DNA of 64,000 nucleotides, taken from positions 1 through 64,000 of the forward strand of contig JAVVVD010000003.1 in NCBI GenBank assembly GCA_036652795.1. The letters are read 5' to 3'. Positions 25,186-34,267 of the stretch are shown one piece after another. The notes below the pieces were generated by a model. The model made no database searches, was not told where the DNA came from, and was given only the letters and a program-made list of their open reading frames with translations. Each line of letters opens with the position of its first letter. Position 1 is the first letter of the stretch. The translations under genes were made by a program, and so were the position numbers. This DNA is from JAVVVD01 sp036652795 (lineage in GTDB: Bacteria; Bacillota; Clostridia; Christensenellales; CAG-138).

Positions 25186-26382
25186 TCACGCGCGCTTTTC
25201 AAGCTGCGCAGCATTTTTACACGCCTTTTGCAATTCGCCTATCCTATCCGTACGTTCCCACGGCAGCTCCTGCTTTGTGAAATGTCCATAATTTGTAGTA
25301 CCTTGGAATATAGGCATATTCAGACCCAACGTGCTTATTATAGACGATGGCGAAAGCTTGAATACAGCGCCTAGTGCGCTTACAATGGCGCTGTCAGAAC
25401 AGCTTCCCGTGCCATGTGTGTCAACATCCACAGCCACTGGCTCCGGCTTACCTATTGCATAGGCAAACGACACCGTGCATTTTTTCGCAAGTCCCGCCGC
25501 CACAATGTTCTTTGCTATATAGCGCGCCATATACGCTCCGCTGCGATCTACCTTAGTGCCGTCCTTACCGGACAGCGCCCCACCGCCATGCGGTACTATT
25601 CCACCGTATGTGTCAACCATAAGCTTTCTTCCGGTAAGACCAGTATCCGCCTCAAAACCACCCAGTACGAATCTGCCTGATGGATTTATAAGCAACATTG
25701 TTTTTTCATCCAATGGAAGGGGGGCAAGCGCCTGCTTTAACACATGCTCCATTATCCCGCTGCGAAGTTCCTCCAGTGTAAGATCCTCATCATGCTGGCA
25801 GGATACCACAACAGCCGACAGCCTGTGCGCCACGCCATCTTTATATTCCACCGATACCTGCGACTTACCATCCGGCCTTAGTCCCTTAATAAGCCCCGCG
25901 TGCCTTGCATGCGTAAGTCCCATTGTTATCCTGTGTGCCAACACAACAGGCAGTGGTAACAACACGTCTGTTTCATTATCCGCATAACCATACATTATGC
26001 CTTGATCCCCTGCGCCTATATCCTGTTGTGACATATCCGCATCCGCGGCGCAGCTTGCTTCATGCTTTGGGGCGTAATGGTTTACAGCGCCCGCTATATC
26101 CGGACTTTGTCCGTGCACGAGCACCTCTATTTCGTAATCGCATGTGTATCCTGTATCTATCACCGTGTCGCGCACGATGCGGCTTATATCAGGCATCTTT
26201 GCAGCCGTTATCTCACCGGCAACAATTATTTTACCAGCCGTAGCCATCACCTCGCAGGCAACGCGAGCGTTTTTGTCGCCTTTTAGACATTCGTCTAACA
26301 CACGGTCGGCGATCAGATCGCACAGCTTGTCCGGATGACCCTCGGTCACCGATTCAGCTGTAAGTATGGTTGTTTCCTTCAT
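25186..26382 (-). CDS. metK: S-adenosylmethionine synthetase
   Basis: 398 residues, the normal length. It makes SAM from methionine and ATP. Signatures are TAESVTEGHPDKLCD at the N-terminus, GAGDQGIMYGY (about 122-132) and the phosphate-binding GGGALSGKDGTKVD (about 262-275). The ATG at 26382 follows AGGAG; an earlier in-frame codon at 26439 would add 19 unrelated residues. No SAM riboswitch is visible in the short 67-base gap upstream. Confidence 0.97.
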   Translation of the reverse strand: MKETTILTAESVTEGHPDKLCDLIADRVLDECLKGDKNARVACEVMATAGKIIVAGEITAAKMPDISRIVRDTVIDTGYTCDYEIEVLVHGQSPDIAGAVNHYAPKHEASCAADADMSQQDIGAGDQGIMYGYADNETDVLLPLPVVLAHRITMGLTHARHAGLIKGLRPDGKSQVSVEYKDGVAHRLSAVVVSCQHDEDLTLEELRSGIMEHVLKQALAPLPLDEKTMLLINPSGRFVLGGFEADTGLTGRKLMVDTYGGIVPHGGGALSGKDGTKVDRSGAYMARYIAKNIVAAGLAKKCTVSFAYAIGKPEPVAVDVDTHGTGSCSDSAIVSALGAVFKLSPSSIISTLGLNMPIFQGTTNYGHFTKQELPWERTDRIGELQKACKNAAQLEKRA

Positions 26383-26449
26383 GAGTTTCTCCTTTATAAT
26401 TGTTCTGCGCAAACAGGAGCAAGACAAGCCTGCCCCCAATATTATTTCA

Positions 26450-27775
26450 TTATAACTCGCAATCCGCCTTTTTGTCTATGCTAACCAATGCCTCAACTAT
26501 CTGGTGATTTTTTATCTGCGTAACGCGTATTATAAGCCCGTTGCCATTTGCCTCAAACTGCGCGCCATCCTCAGGTACACAGTTAAGTGTGCTAAACGCC
26601 AGTCCGTTAAGAGTATCAAATTCATTGCTTGGCAGCTCGATTCCCAGCTCGTCCGTTATTGCATCCAGCGGAACTGAGCCATGCATACGCCATGTGTTAT
26701 CGTCAATCTTTTCGATAAACGTCTCCTGCTGCTCCTCCTCGTCCGGCAGATCACCTACGATTTCTTCCAGCAGGTCGTTCATCGTAACGATTCCGCTCAT
26801 TCCACCGTATTCATCCAGGACTATAGCAAAATGGTTCCGGCTTTTTTTCATGTCACTAAACAGCGCGTCCGCCTTTAACGTATCCATTACAAATCTGGCA
26901 GGCGACACCGCGTTGCACATTACTTCCTCGCGCGACCTATCCGCCAATCTGAAATAATCCTTTACATTCAGCACGCCCACTACATTATCCGCAGAGTCGG
27001 CACAAATCGGATAACTTGAATGGCGGCTTCCATGGATTGTTTCTTCCCATTGCTCATCAGTCTCGTCCATCCATAGCATATCCACCTGCGTCCTATGCGT
27101 AAGTATGTCCGCAACTGCTATATCATCAAATTCAAACACATTTTGGATCATTTCGCGCTCAGCCACATCGATGGCGCCCTTTTCGCTGCCCACATCCACC
27201 ATCATACGTATCTCTTCCTCGGTTACCTCCTCGTCCTCGGCGTTAGGGTCTATGCCGAACAGTCTGAGTATCCCGTTTGTGGAGATCGTAAGCAGCCACA
27301 CCAGCGGCGCAAAAAGCTTGGATATGAAGTAGATCAGTCCTGACATTCCAAGCGCAAGCTTTTCAGCATTCTTCATGGCTATGCGTTTTGGCACAAGCTC
27401 GCCTAAAACCAGTGTAAAATACGAAAGTATCAGCGTTATTACAATTACTGAAACCGTATCTAGCGTTTCGACAGGTATGCTCACTCCTGTTTTCATTATC
27501 GAGCTTACCAATCTATCCGAAAAATTTTCTGCCGCAAACGCACTTCCTAAAAATCCAGCCAACGTTATAGCTACCTGTATCGTAGCAAGGAAACGTGCCG
27601 GCTGGCTTGTCAATTTCGCAAGCCGCGCTGCACGCTTATCACCCGCAGCCGCCAGTTTCGCCAGTTTTGCATCGTTTGTGGTTATTACCGCAATCTCCGC
27701 GCAGGCAAATACAGCGTTTAGCATTATGAGTAACACCTGTAAAATCATCTGTAATAACAGTGGGTCGCCTTTCAA
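26450..27775 (-). CDS. CorC/HlyC-type CBS-domain membrane transporter (hemolysin family)
   Basis: About 441 residues. An N-terminal DUF21/CNNM membrane domain (about 5-200) is followed by a CBS pair (about 210-335; HRTQVDMLW and SRNHFAIVLDEYGGMSGIVTMNDLLEEIVGDLPDE) and a CorC_HlyC domain (about 350-435). Related proteins are linked to Mg2+ export or resistance (for example Bacillus MpfA/YhdP). The TTG start at 27775 is 8 bases after GGAGG and fits better than an upstream TTG inside the ribosome binding site. It is preceded by a long leader with its own terminator. Confidence 0.9.
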   Translation of the reverse strand: MKGDPLLLQMILQVLLIMLNAVFACAEIAVITTNDAKLAKLAAAGDKRAARLAKLTSQPARFLATIQVAITLAGFLGSAFAAENFSDRLVSSIMKTGVSIPVETLDTVSVIVITLILSYFTLVLGELVPKRIAMKNAEKLALGMSGLIYFISKLFAPLVWLLTISTNGILRLFGIDPNAEDEEVTEEEIRMMVDVGSEKGAIDVAEREMIQNVFEFDDIAVADILTHRTQVDMLWMDETDEQWEETIHGSRHSSYPICADSADNVVGVLNVKDYFRLADRSREEVMCNAVSPARFVMDTLKADALFSDMKKSRNHFAIVLDEYGGMSGIVTMNDLLEEIVGDLPDEEEQQETFIEKIDDNTWRMHGSVPLDAITDELGIELPSNEFDTLNGLAFSTLNCVPEDGAQFEANGNGLIIRVTQIKNHQIVEALVSIDKKADCEL

Positions 27776-28002
27776 ACCGTAAATCCTCCTCAACCATATC
27801 CTCTATCTGTGTATATCACTTATCCATAAACTGAAAAATTTTGGATACGCAAAAAGCAGCATAGCCCGTTCCCTTAAGCGGGAACCGCAGGTCATGCTGC
27901 GTATGTATTCTATCACCTTAGTTATCCCAGTGGGCTGCCCTTCGTCGCTACTGTCGCCGTCGTCCATAAAGATATGTCTATGTTCCTTCCTCATGTTTAA
28001 TA
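27776..28002 (-). promoter_or_regulatory. Attenuator-like 5' leader of the CorC-type gene
   Basis: A consensus promoter places the start near 28002, giving a leader of about 225 bases with an intrinsic terminator at 27851-27900. A GCAGCCC segment at about 27933-27939 could pair with GGGCUaugcu on the 3' side of the terminator and act as an antiterminator. A 63-codon frame (27994-27803) with an acidic start (M-D-D-G-D-S-S-D-E) crosses the region, but it lacks a Shine-Dalgarno. I could not match a known riboswitch (M-box, yybP-ykoY, NiCo) from memory. A metal-responsive attenuator is the working idea. Confidence 0.55.
27851..27900 (-). terminator. Intrinsic terminator inside the CorC leader
   Basis: GCAGCAT/ATGCTGC forms the base of the stem and GTTCCC/GGGAAC the top with a GCTTAA loop; TTTTTG follows on the minus strand. 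It lies about 75 bases before the TTG start and has no gene upstream on that strand, so it acts inside a leader. Confidence 0.75.
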
Positions 28003-28008
28003 AGTTAT

Positions 28009-28037
28009 ATTATATGGTCGATTAATATGTTTGTCAA
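28009..28037 (-). promoter_or_regulatory. Consensus sigma-A promoter of the CorC-type gene
   Basis: TTGACA (28032-28037) and TATAAT (28009-28014) on the minus strand are separated by exactly 17 bases. This is the best promoter in the window. It drives the attenuated leader. Confidence 0.9.
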
Positions 28038-28226
28038 CCGACCATACTATAATACTATATGTATGGAGTTCACATCCGTAAATTCAGCATCATTCCGCCT
28101 TACGCTGCTTAATTGCGTCTGCTTTTTCATACGCATCAGCATAACTATTATAGGCAAATTGTTAAACTACTATCACAACCCATCGCTAAGCCATACAAAA
28201 CAGCACCCATCGTCATGTGTCTTGAC

Positions 28227-28255
28227 TTTACAATTTCTCATTGATGTTTTATAAT
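28227..28255 (+). promoter_or_regulatory. Predicted promoter of the DUF6512-like gene
   Basis: TTTACA and TATAAT are spaced by 17 bases. The leader to the ATG at 28423 is about 160 bases long and AT-rich. Apart from this promoter I see no gene in 28038-28422. Confidence 0.55.
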
Positions 28256-28422
28256 TGTTAAATAAATGCTAATCTTATTGCCATGCTCGATTTGTTGTTG
28301 CATGATGACTACTGCGCTGTGTTAGCGCGCCGTTTCGCACTGCATTAATAATTTTACTCCTATTTCCCAAATAGCGCTGTGTAATCCTTCATACAATATA
28401 ACATCCAAACGGAGGTAGTTCA

Positions 28423-28953
28423 ATGAACATGAAAGCATGGCATATATCCGGAGCGCTGTTCACGCTGATCAGCGGAGTATTGTTGCACTTTGCATTTCAA
28501 TGGTCACAGGAAAACCCTCTTGTTGGATTTTTCAGCGCAGTAAACGAAAGTACATGGGAACACCTTAAGCTTATAGCCATACCGGCGCTTATATTTTCTT
28601 TAATTGAATATATCTCATATGGAAAAAGAATTTCGAGCTTCATTCCTTCAAAAGCGGTTTCCATTGTGGCCGGAATGATGGCAATAGTAATCCTGTTCTA
28701 TGGTTATACTGCGATATTCGGGCAAAACTACCTCGCTGCGGACATAGCAGTATTCGCCGTCGGCGTGCTGATAATGTACTATGTCAGCTTTCGTCTGGTT
28801 AATGGCGATAAACTTGGCTCTGATATATCCACAGCGCTAGGCTGGGGAATAATCATAGCTCTTATTATCTGCTTTGCGCTCTTCACGTCTGCTCCGCCCG
28901 AATCAGCTTTGTTCCGTGATCCCATATCAGGAGGATACGGAATAATCCGCTGA
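28423..28953 (+). CDS. DUF6512-like integral membrane protein
   Basis: The 176-residue protein has about five to six membrane helices. The segment NPLVGFFSAVNESTWEHLKLIAIP (second half VNESTWEHLKL) is the recognisable signature of a small Firmicutes membrane family annotated DUF6512. Function is unknown. AACGGAGGTAG precedes the ATG and a strong terminator follows, so it is a single-gene unit. Confidence 0.85.
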   Translation: MNMKAWHISGALFTLISGVLLHFAFQWSQENPLVGFFSAVNESTWEHLKLIAIPALIFSLIEYISYGKRISSFIPSKAVSIVAGMMAIVILFYGYTAIFGQNYLAADIAVFAVGVLIMYYVSFRLVNGDKLGSDISTALGWGIIIALIICFALFTSAPPESALFRDPISGGYGIIR

Positions 28954-28980
28954 TCCAACAAACTGTCTATACGGTATTTT

Positions 28981-29022
28981 AGGGCCGCCCTCTATCAGTC
29001 TTGAGGCGGCCCTTTCTTTTTT
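28981..29022 (+). terminator. Rho-independent terminator
   Basis: A 9-bp GC-rich stem (AGGGCCGCC/GGCGGCCCT) with a 14-base loop is followed by TTCTTTTTTATTT. It ends the 28423-28953 transcript, facing the converging ATPase gene. Confidence 0.9.
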
Positions 29023-29024
29023 AT

Positions 29025-30107
29025 TTATCGTTCCCTTCGTTCAATTGCTTGAGCGATTATCCGTTCAAACATCGGCTCAATCTTTGAAAAATCCATAGCC
29101 TTTATATAGAATGCCTCGAGTTCATCATGCAGTTGTTTTGCCTTGGCAACCTGTTTTTCGGCCTCAGCAATAAGTAGCTTCGCCATAATGAGTTGCTGCT
29201 GCATTGCAGCGGCGTCAACGGCCTGAGGTAATTGAAACATTGGCGCGGCTATCACCGCCGCCGCCCCCCCGATTATGCTGTGAAAGGAATTTGCGGTTGT
29301 AAAACCTACGCCAATTGATGGCAACAGCAAATGCTCCAGCTTATCTTGACCAAGCACAGAGCAGCAGCAGGAAATAACATCCTGCCCCAGCGCAAGTGCT
29401 ACAGTGCGTAAGCATGTAAGCAGCGCATGTGATGCCGCCCCATATTCATCCGGTATTGCGAAAAGCCGCGGGCATACCGCCATCAATGTTTCACTGAAAA
29501 ATACGGTTCTTCCAACGGATACGGCGCTAAGCAGCCGCTTGCGCTCAATTCCCATCGTTCCTGTTGGCTGCATTCCATCAAAGAAGTTGCGCACAATGGT
29601 ATTTATCATATCGCGATCCACATAATTTTCGGCCACCACCCTGTTACTTTCAAGCAGCGAAGCAGCCGCTGCTATATATGCCGTAGCACGGGAATGACAA
29701 AGCGAAATAGCCATGCTCAGCTCCATTATGTGCGCCCCGTCTGCGGCAAGCATTGTTTCATCCCATGCATCGCCCGCATTTAGTAGTGTTTCACATACAC
29801 CCGGATATCGCGGGTCCATAACATGCGGCGCGGTGCCATCCACTATTGCAAGTTGCGCGTCATGGTCAATCAACGCATCCAGTGAATCCGGATCACTCGC
29901 GCATGGTATATACTCAAGCTCGTCGCCCAATTCCTCCATCCGCGCCGCCACACGCTTCATCAGCGTGCTTTTTCCGCTGCCCGGGCCGCCCTTCAATATA
30001 AACAGTTTAAAATCAGGTCCGGCGCTTTGCAGTTGGCCAAACAACGGAAAAAAGCCATGCCTTGTGTTACTTCCAAGGAAAAATTCTTTTTTATATGTTG
30101 TGTTCAT
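29025..30107 (-). CDS. P-loop ATPase of unknown function (PRK06851-like)
   Basis: The 360-residue protein has a Walker A motif GGPGSGKST (about 40-48) and a Walker-B-like LAIVDGTAPH (about 85-94). A second half opens with another FFS-type strand and ends in a helical tail. It resembles a clostridial ATPase family seen in automatic annotation as PRK06851. No pathway is indicated. It is a single gene, divergent from the transporter gene. Confidence 0.8.
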   Translation of the reverse strand: MNTTYKKEFFLGSNTRHGFFPLFGQLQSAGPDFKLFILKGGPGSGKSTLMKRVAARMEELGDELEYIPCASDPDSLDALIDHDAQLAIVDGTAPHVMDPRYPGVCETLLNAGDAWDETMLAADGAHIMELSMAISLCHSRATAYIAAAASLLESNRVVAENYVDRDMINTIVRNFFDGMQPTGTMGIERKRLLSAVSVGRTVFFSETLMAVCPRLFAIPDEYGAASHALLTCLRTVALALGQDVISCCCSVLGQDKLEHLLLPSIGVGFTTANSFHSIIGGAAAVIAAPMFQLPQAVDAAAMQQQLIMAKLLIAEAEKQVAKAKQLHDELEAFYIKAMDFSKIEPMFERIIAQAIERRER

Positions 30108-30192
30108 CTGCGTTTCTCCTTAATCAAATGAAAGCTATAAAACATAGTATGAGGTATCCGGTCAATTATATGAGCAATAGGAGAGTAAATTC

Positions 30193-31560
30193 ATGGTGTC
30201 ACTGTCATTCATTCATGTGCTATACCTCATACTCATCATAGTCTTTCTTGTGATAATGGCGTGCAAAAAAAGCATAGTTATCCCATGCGCATTGGGCATA
30301 TTGATTATGGGGTTTGTGATGACGCGCAGCGTTATAGGCGCGCTTCAGGCACTATTCAACGCACTGGTATGGGCCGGCTCCGAGTTTTGGGGGATAATCG
30401 CAGTTATCTCGCTTGTCGTAGCCATGTCCAAGGCGCTTTCCGCCATAGGCGCGGATGCACTGATGATAAAGCCGTTTAGCCGATATATGGTCAACCGCAG
30501 CATAACGTTTTTATTGCTGGGTCTTATCATGTTCGCCGTTTCCATTTGCATATGGCCGTCTCCCGCAGTGGCACTTGTTGGTGCTTTGATGTTGCCGCTC
30601 GCCATTGAATCGGGAGTTCCCGTGATATGGGCGGCAGTAGCTATGAACATATTCGGGCACGGCATGGCGCTGTCCGGCGACTTTTTCATTCAAGGCGCGC
30701 CAACCATTACTGCAAAAGCGGCAGACACCAGCGTATCGGCACTTATGGGTCAATCCGTTTTGCTTTGGGGAATAATGAGCGCCGTAACGCTAATCGTCGC
30801 ATTCATATTATTTCGTGCGGATATGCGCAAGCTGCCAAGCCACAAAAAAAGTGCGCCTGTTGCCGTGCTTGATGGCGTAAAACCGCGCAAATCCGCGGTG
30901 TTTGTGGCAATACTCACCCCGTTGGTGTTTGTTGCGGATATCGCTATGATGCTGCTGCTCAAGCTTCAGGGCGGCGACGCTACGGCGCTTGTGGGCGGCA
31001 GCGCGCTGGTGCTGCTGATAATCGCAGCCTGCATGGATGGCGGAATATCCCGCGCACTTGATAATTCCGGCGAATATATCAAAGATGGCTTCAGTTTCGG
31101 CATTCAAATATTTGCCCCCGTGATAGTGATCGCCGGGTTTTTCTTCCTTGGCGGTGAGGATGCGGCCAGGGCTGTATTCGGCGAAGGTGCAACGGGCATA
31201 CTCAGCGATGTGGGTAAGTATTTAGCCCAAAACATACCGCTTTCCAAGATACCCATTGTAATATCCGAAGCGGCCGTTGCCGTCGTTACCGGCCTTGATG
31301 GCTCCGGCTTTTCTGGGCTGCCACTAGTGGGTGTAACTGCGTCAACCTTTGCGCATGTTTTGCCAATCAACAAGGAGCTGCTGGCCTCAATGGGTCAGAT
31401 AATCACAATCTGGGTGGATGGCGGCACAATCGTTCCTTGGGCAGTCATACCAGTGGCCGCAATATGTGGCGTTAATCCGATGGAGCTTGTGCGCAAGAAC
31501 CTTATCCCTGTGCTCTCCGGCATAGCGGCAATAATCATTGTCACCTGCATACTGCTGTGA
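30193..31560 (+). CDS. Secondary transporter, ion-transporter superfamily type
   Basis: The 455-residue protein has about 11-12 membrane helices. Paired re-entrant-like segments (WPSPAVALVGALMLPLAIESGVPV and GLDGSGFSGLPLVG) recall GntP/CitM-type carriers of the IT superfamily. Substrate is unknown; an organic acid or sodium-coupled substrate is a guess. GGAG lies ten bases before the ATG. Its neighbour downstream is an SDR reductase. Confidence 0.75.
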   Translation: MVSLSFIHVLYLILIIVFLVIMACKKSIVIPCALGILIMGFVMTRSVIGALQALFNALVWAGSEFWGIIAVISLVVAMSKALSAIGADALMIKPFSRYMVNRSITFLLLGLIMFAVSICIWPSPAVALVGALMLPLAIESGVPVIWAAVAMNIFGHGMALSGDFFIQGAPTITAKAADTSVSALMGQSVLLWGIMSAVTLIVAFILFRADMRKLPSHKKSAPVAVLDGVKPRKSAVFVAILTPLVFVADIAMMLLLKLQGGDATALVGGSALVLLIIAACMDGGISRALDNSGEYIKDGFSFGIQIFAPVIVIAGFFFLGGEDAARAVFGEGATGILSDVGKYLAQNIPLSKIPIVISEAAVAVVTGLDGSGFSGLPLVGVTASTFAHVLPINKELLASMGQIITIWVDGGTIVPWAVIPVAAICGVNPMELVRKNLIPVLSGIAAIIIVTCILL

Positions 31561-31666
31561 GCTCAGCTTTCTTCCTTGATACCAACAATGTGCATTGGGC
31601 ACGAAAATCGAGTGATAAACTCCGTTGGATGTGATATCGTATAGTCAATGGAGGAGGATGCAATAT

Positions 31667-32401
31667 ATGAGCAATACCGTATTGATAAGCGGCGCATCAC
31701 GTGGAATAGGCAGGGCCGCGGCATTGGCCTTTGCCAAATCAGGCTATAAAGTTGGCGTCAATTACAACCGCTCAAAGGCCGATGCGCTTTCGCTGATAGC
31801 TCAAATAGCCGCGTTGGGCGGGCAGGCCGAGGCAGTGCAGGCTGATGTTTCGGATTATGGCGCTGCGCAAAGCCTTGTTGATCAGATCAGCCACAAGCTT
31901 GGCTGTATAGATGTGCTTATAAACAACGCCGGCATCTCCTGCGATAAGCTGTTTACTGACACAACCCCGGCTGATTGGGCTGATGTTTTTGCAGTCAATG
32001 TGACAGGTGCATACAATTGCATACGCCATGTGCTGCCACAGATGCTTAGTGCAAAGCACGGCTGCATAATAAACGTATCCTCAATATGGGGGCTTGTAGG
32101 CGGCTCCTGCGAGGTTGCCTATTCTGCCTCAAAGGCAGCGCTCATAGGCCTTACCAAGGCGCTTGCCAAGGAGGTTGGCCCATCGGCCATACGGGTTAAC
32201 TGCGTCGCTCCCGGCGTAATTTATACCGATATGAACGCGCAGCTTTCCAAGCAGGATCTCTTAGAGCTTAAGGCGCAAACACCGTTGCAATGCCTTGGTA
32301 CGCCGCAGGATGTGGCAGAGCTTTTGCTTTTCCTTGCTTCGCCTGGAGCGGCGTTCATCACAGGGCAGGTAGTAAGCCCAAACGGCGGATTCGTGATATA
32401 A
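31667..32401 (+). CDS. SDR oxidoreductase, FabG-like 3-oxoacyl-ACP reductase
   Basis: The 244-residue short-chain dehydrogenase has SGASRGIG (about 7-14, NADP binding), NNAG (about 85-88), catalytic Ser in NVSSIWG and the YSASK pair (about 150-154). The sequence is closest in style to FabG. It sits alone, not in a fatty acid operon, so the substrate may differ. The ATG at 31667 follows GGAGGAGG; an in-frame ATG at 31625 has no such site. Confidence 0.88.
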   Translation: MSNTVLISGASRGIGRAAALAFAKSGYKVGVNYNRSKADALSLIAQIAALGGQAEAVQADVSDYGAAQSLVDQISHKLGCIDVLINNAGISCDKLFTDTTPADWADVFAVNVTGAYNCIRHVLPQMLSAKHGCIINVSSIWGLVGGSCEVAYSASKAALIGLTKALAKEVGPSAIRVNCVAPGVIYTDMNAQLSKQDLLELKAQTPLQCLGTPQDVAELLLFLASPGAAFITGQVVSPNGGFVI

Positions 32402-32403
32402 CA

Positions 32404-32447
32404 AATGGCCCTTGCGCAATTCTTGCGCAAGGGCCATTATCTTTTTA
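32404..32447 (+). terminator. Strong terminator after the SDR gene
   Basis: A perfect 16-bp stem (AATGGCCCTTGCGCAA and its complement) with a 3-base loop is followed by ATCTTTTTA. It lies three bases after the stop and faces the converging Mrp gene. Confidence 0.92.
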
Positions 32448-32463
32448 TCTAAGCAAATCAGCT

Positions 32464-33303
32464 TTAGTCTTTTTTCTCCGGTAACGCCTGTATCATAGCC
32501 GCCATATCGTCAAGCCAATTCCCATCAAACAGCTCTATCATGCCTGAATCACATGCGGCCGCAAGCTTGGGCTGGATGGGCATCCTGGCTATGCTCTTAA
32601 TATCATGCTTCGCCGCAATTTCATCTATATGGCTTTCACCAAACGGCTTTATCACGCATTTACAATCCGGGCACTGCACATAGCTTAGGTTTTCAACTAT
32701 GCCAAGCACTGGTATATTCATCATGCCCGCCATATTGACCGCCTTCTCAACTATCATGCCCACCAGCTCCTGTGGGGAGGTAACTATTATTACGCCATCC
32801 ACCGGTATGGACTGAAAAACCGTAAGCGGAACATCTCCCGTTCCCGGCGGCATATCTATGAACATCACATCCACATTGCCCCATATCACATCCGTCCAGA
32901 ACTGCTTCACTACCCCTGCGATTACCGGGCCGCGCCATACTACCGGATCCGTATCATTATCCAGCAACAGGTTTAGCGACATCACGGATATCCCTGTTTT
33001 GCTTTTAACAGGGAGCATCCCATCTTCATTGCCCTCCGCATTGCCGCTGATCCCAAATGCCTTGGGTATTGATGGCCCAGTTATATCAGCATCCATTATC
33101 GCCGTGTTAAGGCCGTTTCTTTGCGACAATACCGCCAGCATGGAGGCGACAAGCGATTTGCCAACGCCACCCTTTCCGCTGACTATGCCAATTATCTTCT
33201 TGATATGGCTAAGCTCATGCGGTTTTTCGATAAAATCTTCTTTTTTGCGTTCCGCACAGGAGGCCGAACACGATGAACAATCATGGTTACAGTCTTCACT
33301 CAT
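32464..33303 (-). CDS. Mrp/NBP35-type Fe-S cluster carrier ATPase
   Basis: A 279-residue protein. The N-terminus carries a cysteine-rich motif (CNHDCSSCSASC, residues about 5-16), as in NBP35-type scaffolds. A deviant Walker A GIVSGKGGVGKS (about 38-49), a Walker-B-like MFIDMPPGTGD and a CPDC pair (about 199-202) follow. The protein probably holds or transfers 4Fe-4S clusters to enzymes such as the hydrogenase here. The ATG at 33303 is chosen because the domain begins with the Cys motif. Confidence 0.92.
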   Translation of the reverse strand: MSEDCNHDCSSCSASCAERKKEDFIEKPHELSHIKKIIGIVSGKGGVGKSLVASMLAVLSQRNGLNTAIMDADITGPSIPKAFGISGNAEGNEDGMLPVKSKTGISVMSLNLLLDNDTDPVVWRGPVIAGVVKQFWTDVIWGNVDVMFIDMPPGTGDVPLTVFQSIPVDGVIIVTSPQELVGMIVEKAVNMAGMMNIPVLGIVENLSYVQCPDCKCVIKPFGESHIDEIAAKHDIKSIARMPIQPKLAAACDSGMIELFDGNWLDDMAAMIQALPEKKD

Positions 33304-33403
33304 TATTATTGCATCTCCCAAATTATTTATCGGCACAGGCCGTCACTACTATATTATAGCACTATATCAGCTAAGATCAAAGCATCCCGGCTTCGCAGCA
33401 CAG

Positions 33404-34267
33404 CTATTTTCCGCTGGTATCTTCTCCTTCAATCTCTGCTATTATCTTCTTCACAAGCTCCGGCTCGGAAAAGCAGCCTGACCCTATTGCCACCGCTTTT
33501 GCACCCACAAGCAGATATTCGCGTGCATCGTCAGCACATGCTATCCCGCCGGCGCCTATCACGTCCAATCCCGTTTCTGAAGCCACCCTGCTCGCATTGA
33601 ACACAGATATAGGCTTTATACACGGGCCGCTCAGGCTACCCACGCGCGTGCTTAGGCGTGATTTCCCCGTGGACGGATCCACCGCCATAGACCAAAATGA
33701 ATTGCAGGCAACCGCTGCTGACGCGCCACAGGATTTTGCAACCTTGGCCGTAAGCACTATATCCCCTGCCTGCGGCATCAGCTTCACCCATACCGGGCGC
33801 GTAAAGTGCGCACATGCCGCGCCAACGCGATCCTCCACAAGTTTTGCATATCCAGAATACCCCAACTCGCGATATTCATCATAGGTAGTATATAGGTTAA
33901 CCTCGATAGCGCTTATCTTCTCTGCGGTATTTAGCGCCCTTGCCAGCTCTTTTAACTCATAAGGAGCGCCACACACGCTTGCAATTACAGGTACTGTGAG
34001 CTTGCACAGGCTGCTGTAATACGTGCTCATGAACTTATCCAGTCCTGGATTTTGCAGGCCTACACGGTTCATCATGCCTGATGCAGTTTCCCATATTCTT
34101 GGCATAGGACTGCCATCTCTGGGCTTCAATGTCAGGCTACGCAGCACCAGCGCACCCAATATATCCAGATCATAATAATCCGCATACGAAACGCCGAAAC
34201 CCACCGTACCAGCCGCCGTCATCACCCTGTTTTTAAGTTTAAGTCCGCCTATTTCATATTCACTCAT
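33404..34267 (-). CDS. PyrD-like dihydroorotate dehydrogenase homologue with altered active site
   Basis: A 287-residue FMN TIM-barrel protein of class 1B type. SGMMNRVGLQNPGL and GSLSGPCIKPISV match PyrDB, and GAGGIACADDA with GAKAVAIGSG is the phosphate/FMN loop. The usual active-site stretch 'NISCPN' plus the following glycine-rich loop is replaced by NLYTTYDEYRELGYSG (about 125-140), so the catalytic cysteine loop is missing. It overlaps pyrK by 8 bases. It may reduce or oxidise a different substrate; I would not call it a confirmed pyrimidine enzyme. Confidence 0.8.
   Translation of the reverse strand: MSEYEIGGLKLKNRVMTAAGTVGFGVSYADYYDLDILGALVLRSLTLKPRDGSPMPRIWETASGMMNRVGLQNPGLDKFMSTYYSSLCKLTVPVIASVCGAPYELKELARALNTAEKISAIEVNLYTTYDEYRELGYSGYAKLVEDRVGAACAHFTRPVWVKLMPQAGDIVLTAKVAKSCGASAAVACNSFWSMAVDPSTGKSRLSTRVGSLSGPCIKPISVFNASRVASETGLDVIGAGGIACADDAREYLLVGAKAVAIGSGCFSEPELVKKIIAEIEGEDTSGK

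Noticed and set aside
26383..26449. Possible SAM riboswitch before metK
   Set aside because: The gap is only 67 bases and shows none of the SAM-I core elements.
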